14,815 bases of DNA from Bordetella parapertussis (GTDB lineage Bacteria; Pseudomonadota; Gammaproteobacteria; Burkholderiales; Burkholderiaceae_B). The notes under the pieces were generated by a model. It was given only the letters and a program-made list of their open reading frames with translations, was not told where the DNA came from and ran no database searches. This document shows positions 6,818 through 13,694 of this stretch, piece after piece. The stretch's first letter is position 1. Every line of letters begins with the position of its first letter. The position numbers and the translations under genes were made by a program. The stretch spans positions 1 through 14,815 of the forward strand of contig CALQNE010000056.1 of assembly GCA_943331855.1 (NCBI GenBank), read 5' to 3'.

Positions 6818-9508
6818 ATGGAAGACTCAGATGCCGAAATTATTGCAGATTTTCTTCTTGAGGCGCGGGAGATCTTAGACTCACTTGAAAATGAGATCAC
6901 CAAGCTCGTCCTCGCACCATTTGATCAAGAACTTGTCAGAAGCATTTTTAGGGGGATGCATACGCTAAAGGGTAACAGCGGAGTTTTTGCATTACCGCGC
7001 ATTGAAAAACTGTCTCGCGCAGCGGGTGCTCTGATGGCTTCACTGTTCAACAAATCGCTGACATTTGACACAATTAAGGCCACCACATTACTTGAGACGG
7101 TTGAGACAATTCGAGATATCGTCATTAACGTGGCCCTGCATAGTGCTGAATCCATTGGTGATGACCATGTTCTAATCGATAGACTCCAAACTCTTGCGCA
7201 GCAGTCAACAGATCCAATATCAAATGTAAGTAATTTTGAAAAATTGTCTGAAATCAGTGTCTCTACGCGGAACCTTTCCCCATTAGCCCAGGAAAATACG
7301 CCAAGACTAGACCTGGACGATGAGGCCATTGCCGAGTTTATTCATGAGTCTCGCGATATTCTTAATACGCTTGATCAAGGTTTCGTTGAACTTGAGTTAA
7401 ACCCTGGCGACAGCGAACTCATCGATAAGATTTTTCGCAGCATGCACGTACTAAAGAGTAATAGTCGTGTTTTCTCATTTGTACGCCTAGAGCGTCTTGG
7501 TCACGCGACTGAAGCTCTACTAAGCGTTTTGCGACAGGGCAAGCTTGAATTTGACTCCACCAAGGCAACCATGTTGCTTCGGGCCGTCGATATCATTCGG
7601 GAAATCATAACTTACGCTGAAGAACATCGCACGGAGCCTGCAGGGGACGATACTGTATTGATTCAAAACTTGCATTCGCTTATTTCTCTTACCAACGGTT
7701 TAAAGGTATCTACCCCTCATCAGCTTCTGTCGTCTAAGCCCTCTAATAGAGGCGATCTTGCGCAAGCTGATTCCGACGAGAGTCAGATCATTACTAAATC
7801 AAGCGATTTTGTGACCCCAATTAAAGTGCATCCCGAGTTACTGGACAAGCTCATCAATGTTGCAAGTGAGATGGTCTTAGCTCGTAACCGCCTGCTGCCT
7901 TTTACGAATCAATATCTTGACCATGGCTTCTCCGCTGCGGTTCGTAGTATCGACTTGCTTACCCGTGAGTTACAAGAGCGCATGATGACGACTCGAATGG
8001 AGCCGATATCACAAGTATGGATGAAACTCCCCAGAATGGTTCGAGATATCGCGGCAGCACTTGGAAAAAAAGTTGAGGTGATTCAAGAAGGTGCTGATAC
8101 GGAACTCGACAGAACACTGCTAGACAGCATTCGGGATCCACTCGTTCATATCATCCGCAACTGCGTCGATCACGGAATCGAAGCACCTGACCAGAGGTTG
8201 GTTATGGGCAAGCCAGCGATTGGGCGTGTATTTTTGCGAGCCACTCATGAAAATGGCACGGTTGTTATTGAAATTACGGATGATGGGGCAGGCGTTGATT
8301 TCGAAGCCGTCAGAGGGGAGGTCATTACGCGAAATCTTGCTAGCGCTGACGATGCCGCATCGTTTTCTGATAACCAACTGCTACCGTACATTTTCTTACC
8401 GGGCTTTTCAACTAAAAAGCTGATTACAGAGCTATCTGGGCGCGGTGTCGGTACAGATGTCGTCAAAACTAGTATCTCCAATATTGGCGGAACTGTAGAA
8501 GTCGAAAGTCATCGTGGACGTGGCACCAATATGCGGTTGAAGATTCCGCTGACGCTAGCCATCATGCCTGCACTATTTGTACTTTGCCAAGGGGAGCGTT
8601 ACGCCATCCCGCAAAATAGCGTTGTCGAGATGATTCATATCAATCCAAAGGGTAATGCGACCGATTTGGAGGACTTTTATGGTGTGCCGGTATTTCGCCT
8701 TCGCGAAAAGCTGGTTCCGTTGTTATTTCTCTCAAAGCAATTAGAGCTCGATGTGCCTCTACCACCTAAAGAGCAAGCACTGAATGTCGCAGTTCTTCAG
8801 TCAAATGGTGTTTTATTTGGGTTAGCGGTTGATGAAATACTCAACATACAGGAGGTAGTGATCAAGTCTATTGGACAGGGGCTAAAAAATATTATGGAGT
8901 TCTCGGGCGCGACCATCCTGGGCGATGGTCGCGTAGCATTGATCTTACATATCGACGGCATTGCTACCAATTCAGGTCTTGTTGCGAAGCTACAAGCGCG
9001 CGAACTGAACCCACCAGCAGACTTAGAAGACAAGGCTACCAACAGGGAAATCGCTATCTTGCTATTCGGGCTTAGCAACTTAGATGGCCTTGCTATTGAG
9101 CTGTCGTATGTGGAAAGATTGGAAAAAGTACCCACCCACCAAATTCAGCGTAATGGTGATAGAGCTGTTGTGAAATATGGCAACGGCATCATGCCCTTGA
9201 TTTATCTTGATAGGTACATTCAGGGCGCAAGCGAATCCTCCAAACGCGTCGGCGAATTTCTGTCTGTGATTGTTCATTACTTCAACAATCACCCGGTCGG
9301 GCTCGTGGTAGATCAGGTGAAAGATATTCTGCATATCGATGCGCGTTTTCATCATCTTGACCCCCCGCAGCGCGGGCTTCGCGCCTGCCTGATACGCGGT
9401 GATCAGATTATCAATTTAATTGATCTCCAGGAGATCCTGATGCTCTACAACGCGCCTGTACAGTCAAACAACTATCCACAAACCATTGATGTGTTTTCTG
9501 ATGTCTAA
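6818..9508 (+). CDS. cheA: CheA histidine kinase with two HPt and two CheW-like domains
   Basis: This 896-residue chemosensory kinase would autophosphorylate under receptor control and pass phosphate to receivers such as the CheY-like protein downstream. HPt1 (about 5-115) has H48 in HTLKGNSG; HPt2 (about 165-275) has H210 in HVLKSNSR, where the usual KG reads KS. The dimerisation helices start near 336. The ATPase domain follows, with N448 in HIIRNCVDHGIE, DDGAG (488-492) and GRGVG (541-545). A first CheW-like domain (about 575-715) is followed by a second (about 741-880, with YGNGIMPLIYLD). There is no fused receiver and no clear separate CheY-binding domain. CheW begins inside its last codons, so the two are translationally coupled. 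The start follows only a weak AAGTAG, but HPt1 begins at once, so little can be missing. Confidence 0.94.
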   Translation: MEDSDAEIIADFLLEAREILDSLENEITKLVLAPFDQELVRSIFRGMHTLKGNSGVFALPRIEKLSRAAGALMASLFNKSLTFDTIKATTLLETVETIRDIVINVALHSAESIGDDHVLIDRLQTLAQQSTDPISNVSNFEKLSEISVSTRNLSPLAQENTPRLDLDDEAIAEFIHESRDILNTLDQGFVELELNPGDSELIDKIFRSMHVLKSNSRVFSFVRLERLGHATEALLSVLRQGKLEFDSTKATMLLRAVDIIREIITYAEEHRTEPAGDDTVLIQNLHSLISLTNGLKVSTPHQLLSSKPSNRGDLAQADSDESQIITKSSDFVTPIKVHPELLDKLINVASEMVLARNRLLPFTNQYLDHGFSAAVRSIDLLTRELQERMMTTRMEPISQVWMKLPRMVRDIAAALGKKVEVIQEGADTELDRTLLDSIRDPLVHIIRNCVDHGIEAPDQRLVMGKPAIGRVFLRATHENGTVVIEITDDGAGVDFEAVRGEVITRNLASADDAASFSDNQLLPYIFLPGFSTKKLITELSGRGVGTDVVKTSISNIGGTVEVESHRGRGTNMRLKIPLTLAIMPALFVLCQGERYAIPQNSVVEMIHINPKGNATDLEDFYGVPVFRLREKLVPLLFLSKQLELDVPLPPKEQALNVAVLQSNGVLFGLAVDEILNIQEVVIKSIGQGLKNIMEFSGATILGDGRVALILHIDGIATNSGLVAKLQARELNPPADLEDKATNREIAILLFGLSNLDGLAIELSYVERLEKVPTHQIQRNGDRAVVKYGNGIMPLIYLDRYIQGASESSKRVGEFLSVIVHYFNNHPVGLVVDQVKDILHIDARFHHLDPPQRGLRACLIRGDQIINLIDLQEILMLYNAPVQSNNYPQTIDVFSDV

Positions 9509-9980
9509 ATTGACCGATTTTATTACGTTTTATTTAGGTGATTTTTTCTTTGGCATTAACGCGACCGATGTCATGGAGCTCAATCGCGATCTGAAAATCA
9601 CACCAGTGCCTAAAAGCCCAAAAACCGTCCGCGGCATTGTTAATTTGCGAGGTGAGATTGTGCCCGCTATCAACATGCAGGAAAGATTCAAGCTCGGGTA
9701 TCCATGCCCAGACCATGACTCGATCAGCGTTATCCTCAACTCAGCTAGCCTCACCATCGCAGCGCTTGTCGATGATGTAGGCGAAATTATCGCTCTGGAT
9801 CAAAACACCTTCGAACCGCCGCCCAAAAACTTTCCAGAAGCATCAAAGGAACTAATCATAGGCGTTCATAAGTTACCCGGCAGATTACTGCTTATCGTAG
9901 ACGCAAAGAAGATAGCCTCAGAATTAACTCAACAGCAATCTTTTCACCAAGCCAGTCATGCATTCCTTCCCTTGCAATAA
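9501..9980 (+). CDS. cheW: CheW-type adaptor
   Basis: This is a 159-residue single-domain CheW, the cytoplasmic adaptor linking receptor tips to CheA. It starts FITFYLGDFFFGINATDVMEL, then has the conserved region KTVRGIVNLRGEIVPAINM and ends shortly after LPGRLLLIVDAKKI. The chosen ATG at 9501 overlaps the cheA stop codon by eight bases and begins just before the first beta strand. The frame also has an ATG at 9489 and a TTG at 9486, which would add four or five residues (MCFL or MMCFL) with no better ribosome binding site. It lies 26 nt before the receiver gene. Because CheA already carries two CheW-like domains, this protein may bridge neighbouring units of the array (inference). Confidence 0.92.
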   Translation: MSKLTDFITFYLGDFFFGINATDVMELNRDLKITPVPKSPKTVRGIVNLRGEIVPAINMQERFKLGYPCPDHDSISVILNSASLTIAALVDDVGEIIALDQNTFEPPPKNFPEASKELIIGVHKLPGRLLLIVDAKKIASELTQQQSFHQASHAFLPLQ

Positions 9981-10006
9981 TATTACTGACCCATCGCGAG
10001 AAATAC

Positions 10007-10438
10007 ATGCCAGATCTTTCTTCTCATGAAATCGCCTTGCACCGGTTAAACGATAGCCCTGAAATTAGGGTTTTAATCGTGGACGATAGCCGATCACTAC
10101 GTAGAGTTCTCAAGCGAGAACTAAGCCGGATTGGGATTATGAGCACTGACACCGCGCAGAATGGCTTAGCCGCGATTCAAGCCTTACGCAGAGAAACCTT
10201 TGATTTGATGCTGCTCGATATAGAAATGCCCATGCTGGATGGTATCAACGTGCTTAAAATCGTTAAAGAAGATCCAAAATTACAGCATATCCCCATCATC
10301 ATTATTTCAGGATTTGACTATTGCGAACAATCCATGGTGTGCATGCAACTCGGGGCAGAATATTATTTACCAAAACCTTTCAATGTCATGATGCTCAGAA
10401 CGCAAATATTTTCCGCGATCGCCAAAACCCGGCGCTAA
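10007..10438 (+). CDS. CheY-like single-domain response regulator
   Basis: This 143-residue receiver domain has no output domain. The acidic pocket D26-D27, phospho-acceptor D71 (LLDIEMP), S101 (IIISG) and K123 (LPKPF) are all present, so it should be phosphorylated, most simply by the CheA of the same operon. A 19-residue N-terminal extension precedes the first strand. It is last in the operon, 26 nt after cheW. Whether it acts on the flagellar motor cannot be told from the sequence; the adhesin-rich, flagellum-free surroundings suggest another target, which is inference. The start is the ATG with GCGAG about 7 bases upstream. Confidence 0.9.
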   Translation: MPDLSSHEIALHRLNDSPEIRVLIVDDSRSLRRVLKRELSRIGIMSTDTAQNGLAAIQALRRETFDLMLLDIEMPMLDGINVLKIVKEDPKLQHIPIIIISGFDYCEQSMVCMQLGAEYYLPKPFNVMMLRTQIFSAIAKTRR

Positions 10439-10475
10439 AGGATGTATGAAATCTCTAATTCTATTTGCGCAGTTG

Positions 10476-10877
10476 CTAAGTATAAAATATGAAAACGTTA
10501 TGTATTTTTTTAATCAAACTGTTTTTTGAATGCACATCGAATTTTCTGTAAATGACCTTAAGGTGAGCATTCACCGTATGCGGGGATATCCCCAACACCC
10601 GAGCGATGAATTTCACTGTGACACCTGTCGTTAGTACGCTGAGAATTTCACTTTCACGTGGAGTCAGCTTTTCATTTAAGCCAGTATCGGACATGAACTT
10701 ATTAAACAAGTGCCGGTGCGCCTCAAAATAATCCAAGGTAGCCGTCGTACTGTTGTATGTATTTTTCGTTGTAGCGCCCGACCTCAAGGCAGAGTCGACA
10801 GCGTCACGAGGGCTTTGGGTCGCTAAAGCGAAAGGGGTTTTTACCTGCAACTGAAGATCAAAATCTAGCAAAGACAT
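10476..10877 (-). CDS. Small LuxR-type DNA-binding regulator without a sensor domain
   Basis: The preferred start is the ATG at 10875-10877, because AAGGAG lies six bases before it; an upstream ATG at 10940 would add 21 residues without such a site. The resulting 133-residue protein has a short N-terminal part (1-68) with no recognised domain, and a LuxR helix-turn-helix at 71-126 (LTPRESEILSVL...GISPHTVNAHLKVIYRKFDVHSK). About 30 of 48 aligned residues match the HTH of the PAS-LuxR protein at 4166-4741, and the recognition helix differs by only a few residues. It lacks a receiver, so regulation may be by expression level or by an unknown partner. It ends 37 bp from the cheY-like stop, convergent. 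A TTGACA sits at 10940-10935, but no good -10 is seen at normal spacing. Confidence 0.85.
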   Translation of the reverse strand: MSLLDFDLQLQVKTPFALATQSPRDAVDSALRSGATTKNTYNSTTATLDYFEAHRHLFNKFMSDTGLNEKLTPRESEILSVLTTGVTVKFIARVLGISPHTVNAHLKVIYRKFDVHSKNSLIKKIHNVFIFYT

Positions 10878-10977
10878 AGCTATCTCCTTATCATGAACAT
10901 AACCACGATAAAGACCAACTATGTATTCGATATGTGTCAATTATGGAGAAAATGTGTGGCTGTTAATACGACGCCCA

Positions 10978-11661
10978 TCAGAACAGATGAAAACGGTACC
11001 CTACCCCATAAACAGTTTGTATAACTTCCTGATCCGGCAGGAAAATCATTATTTTTTTTCGAATATTTTTGATATGACTATCTACCGTTCGGTCAAAGAC
11101 ATCGACATCGTCTGAAAGCACATCTAACAGTTGTGATCGTGACATCACGCGGCCATTTTTCTGCGCTAAAGCTGCTATCAATTTGAACTCGGAGGGCGTC
11201 AAATCCACCCTATGCCCTTTTACCTTGAAGCTAAAAGCCTCGCGATCGATTTCATATTGTTTATTGTCTTCTCCACCAGTTAGCATCTGTGTGGATCGTC
11301 TCAATACAGACTTAACCCTTGCCACAACCTCACGCGGGCTGTATGGCTTGCAAATATAATCGTCGGCACCCAATTCGAGGCCGATCAGTCGATCGATTTC
11401 CTCAACTCTGGCGGTGGCCATAATAATTGGAATCTGAGATTTCTTTCTAATTTCGCGGCATAAATCAAAGCCACTCATCCCGGGTAAGTTCACGTCAAGC
11501 AACAATAAATCAACTGATTGCATATTCAATATTTTGATAGCTTCGATACCAGATAGCACATGTATTGAGTGATAGCCTTCTCGCTGCAAATATTCCAATA
11601 CGATTTCAGCAATGTCAACTTCATCTTCAATAATGAGTATTGTTTGTTGAGGGTCGTTCAT
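10978..11661 (-). CDS. OmpR-family response regulator, BaeR-like
   Basis: This two-component output protein has 227 residues from the ATG at 11659-11661, which has GGGAG six bases upstream and begins one base after the kinase stop codon. A longer frame to 11706 adds 15 residues inside the kinase gene and is less likely. The receiver (about 7-120) has the acidic residues E12-D13, phospho-acceptor D56 (LLLDVNLPG), T83 and K105. The winged-helix domain (about 130-227) has LTPSEFKLIAALAQKNGRV, TVDSHIKNIRKKI and VYGVGYRFHLF. It should be phosphorylated by the kinase encoded just before it and bind direct-repeat DNA sites. BaeR-like is judged by eye from the HTH and the partner; targets are unknown. 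Confidence 0.92.
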   Translation of the reverse strand: MNDPQQTILIIEDEVDIAEIVLEYLQREGYHSIHVLSGIEAIKILNMQSVDLLLLDVNLPGMSGFDLCREIRKKSQIPIIMATARVEEIDRLIGLELGADDYICKPYSPREVVARVKSVLRRSTQMLTGGEDNKQYEIDREAFSFKVKGHRVDLTPSEFKLIAALAQKNGRVMSRSQLLDVLSDDVDVFDRTVDSHIKNIRKKIMIFLPDQEVIQTVYGVGYRFHLF

Positions 11662-11662
11662 T

Positions 11663-13438
11663 TCATTCTCCCAACAAGGGCAGGGTAATGACAACAGCCA
11701 ACCCACCTAAATCTGAAGTCTGCGCTTCAACCTCCCCCTCGTGAGCAATGATAATTGCTCTACCAATAGCAAGGCCTAAACCACTTCCCGCTCTTTCACG
11801 CTGACGAGACTGATCTGCACGATAAAATGGCATAAATAAATTTGCCATGACCGTGGGATCAACTCCTGGAGAGCTATCTTCAAAAATAATGATGACTCGA
11901 TGACTCGCTGCTTCGCAAGTGATTCGTATTACCCCAGGGGCATCGGTATAGCGGATGCTGTTCTCAAATAAATTGCTAAAGAGTTGTCGAATTCGATCTT
12001 GATCAGCATGCAACATGACCCTACCGCTTCGTTTAAATAATAATCTTAATGAATTTTTAGCAAGGCGTTCGCTAAACTCAGATGCGATTTCTTCGATAAG
12101 AGACAATAGTTCCGTGGGTTCTTTACGAAATGCCAAGGCGCCAGAATCTGCGCGAGACAACTCATTTAGATCAGTCACCAATTTCCCAATTCTCATGACT
12201 TCGCGATGCAGGCGTTCCAGCTCGTTTGCTCCGGGCGTTCTAACACCATCGATCAGTGCTTCTATATGCGCCCGCAAAACGGAGAGGGGCGTGCGTAGTT
12301 CATGCGATGTCTTAGCAACCCAGAGCCTGCGGCTTTCCTCTTGTTGCTCGATTGCCGCCGCTAGGTGATTTAACTGATCAATTAACTCGCTGAACTCATC
12401 TCGACGACCGTTGTTCACCAAGGTCTCGTAGCGACCTAGTGTGAGGTTACGCACCGCAAAAGATAGGCTTTGAATTACCGACGTGATATTTTTTGTGAAG
12501 ATGAACGTAAAAAATATCGATACAAAGCCTACGGCTATTAGCGCTATCAATAATAGCCGGGTCATGTAATTTTTAATCGGCACGTCAATGTCTTGAAACA
12601 TATCATTGGCGACATGCAGTCCCAGTTTGCCTATAACAAGTTCGTCTCCGGTGGTGCTATTCCGTTGCTGCAAGACTCGCGTCACCATCCTGTCCTCTGG
12701 GCCAGGCTTAAAGCCTATAACAACACGGTCATTTGTATCAAAAAGCGTTAGCCTGTTCGCAAGCCCAGGCAACGCACCTAGGCTTACCCTTTGTTCAGTG
12801 TTATCTTGGTTAGCATCATCGACGGCGTCTGGCCTTAGGCTGCTTGATTGAGGTGCAGGCCTTTGCGACCGGTCAGTCTGTTCAGGCAAAGTGATAGGGC
12901 GAGCAAATAGCCCATCAGGTGCTAGTTCACAGACTGCCTGAACTGCGCCTTTAGGCGTTTGAAGATAGACACTATCACCAGATTTTTTTTTCACGCATGC
13001 TGCATATGCTAGTGCGGGGGCACCATTTTTCGTAGGCGGTTGTTGACCCAAGCGAAGTGTTGGCCCTGCAACCGGCCCCTCGTCAGCTGATATTCGGCCT
13101 CTTCCTTCACTCGCCTGCGCAGTCGCTTTATTGAGCCCAATTATCACCCAAGCGTCCATTGATTTTGTTTCATCACCGCTCAGCGCGACCATATTTTCTA
13201 GAAGAAATGTTTTCCATCGTGATGGCGCCTTCTCCAAATACTTCCAATTTCCTTGTTGACCATACAGCTGCTCGAGGCGATGTGCGAGCTGATTTTGTTG
13301 GGACAATTGCCTGTGCGATAAATAAACAGCAAAGCTATCTCTTGTCTCCCAGGAGATAAGCCCAACAACAGTGCCTACAACCAGCAGCCCAGCGGTGGCT
13401 ATCGAAAGAAATATTTTTTTGCCAATTGTTAACTTCAA
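11663..13438 (-). CDS. Sensor histidine kinase, BaeS-like
   Basis: This 591-residue inner-membrane kinase has TM1 at about 8-29, a large periplasmic part (about 30-290), TM2 at about 295-315 and a HAMP (about 316-366). The phospho-acceptor is H379 in SHELRTPLSVL, and the ATPase domain has FSNLFENSIRYTD, EDSSPGVDP and GSGLGLAIGRAI. The N-terminus and the H-box with its following IEALIDGVR recall BaeS, an envelope-stress sensor, but the sensor part is longer and contains a Ser/Pro/Gln-rich stretch around 190-205. Translation probably starts at a TTG: no ATG lies between it and an upstream stop, AGGA is placed eight bases before it, and the next ATG would remove TM1. It is expressed with the response regulator one base downstream. 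The stimulus is unknown. Confidence 0.92.
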   Translation of the reverse strand: MKLTIGKKIFLSIATAGLLVVGTVVGLISWETRDSFAVYLSHRQLSQQNQLAHRLEQLYGQQGNWKYLEKAPSRWKTFLLENMVALSGDETKSMDAWVIIGLNKATAQASEGRGRISADEGPVAGPTLRLGQQPPTKNGAPALAYAACVKKKSGDSVYLQTPKGAVQAVCELAPDGLFARPITLPEQTDRSQRPAPQSSSLRPDAVDDANQDNTEQRVSLGALPGLANRLTLFDTNDRVVIGFKPGPEDRMVTRVLQQRNSTTGDELVIGKLGLHVANDMFQDIDVPIKNYMTRLLLIALIAVGFVSIFFTFIFTKNITSVIQSLSFAVRNLTLGRYETLVNNGRRDEFSELIDQLNHLAAAIEQQEESRRLWVAKTSHELRTPLSVLRAHIEALIDGVRTPGANELERLHREVMRIGKLVTDLNELSRADSGALAFRKEPTELLSLIEEIASEFSERLAKNSLRLLFKRSGRVMLHADQDRIRQLFSNLFENSIRYTDAPGVIRITCEAASHRVIIIFEDSSPGVDPTVMANLFMPFYRADQSRQRERAGSGLGLAIGRAIIIAHEGEVEAQTSDLGGLAVVITLPLLGE

Positions 13439-13694
13439 TTGCTTAGTCCTGTGGGGCGTAAGGCCAATTAGTCTTCAAGGTCGAGCTGTTTTAGTGCATC
13501 TAGAACGAATAATTATCAACATTTAACTATATAAACTTTGTACTAGCGGCAGATTTTAATGCACCAACCATTCACATAACAATCTTTTGAAATGAGAAGT
13601 CGACAACGTAACCCCCAAGAAATTGGGGGTTACGTTGAACCCAAGATCGGGGTACCGTCGCGCCACCAAGCTATGTTTGTGAGGCAAGGCAGCT
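13439..13694. other. Intergenic region between the divergent kinase and adhesin genes
   Basis: This 256-bp region separates two divergent genes. Its main feature is the long palindrome at 13605-13636. The part near the kinase is A/T-rich (around 13507-13535) and could hold its promoter, but no convincing -35/-10 pair is seen. No RNA gene is evident. Confidence 0.5.
13605..13636. promoter_or_regulatory. 32-bp palindrome with CCCCC-N8-GGGGG core upstream of the adhesin
   Basis: Perfect 14-base arms (AACGTAACCCCCAA and its complement) flank a GAAA centre. The core CCCCC-AAGAAATT-GGGGG (13612-13629) has the same geometry as the five other intergenic sites, and this is the longest symmetric one. 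It ends 58 bp before the adhesin ATG and is about 170 bp from the kinase start. At the tpsB spacing a -10 would fall on TACCGT (13653-13658), a weak match. No T-run follows on either strand, so a terminator is unlikely. An operator is the best reading. Confidence 0.6.

Noticed and set aside
10582..10593. GGGG-ATAT-CCCC palindrome in the small LuxR gene
   Set aside because: The arms are in the opposite order and spacing differs; it encodes part of the recognition helix region (GISPHT).
10978..11115. Plus-strand open frame opposite the response regulator end and similar frames opposite cheA, the MCP and the kinase
   Set aside because: They lack ribosome binding sites, resemble no family and lie antisense to well-supported genes.
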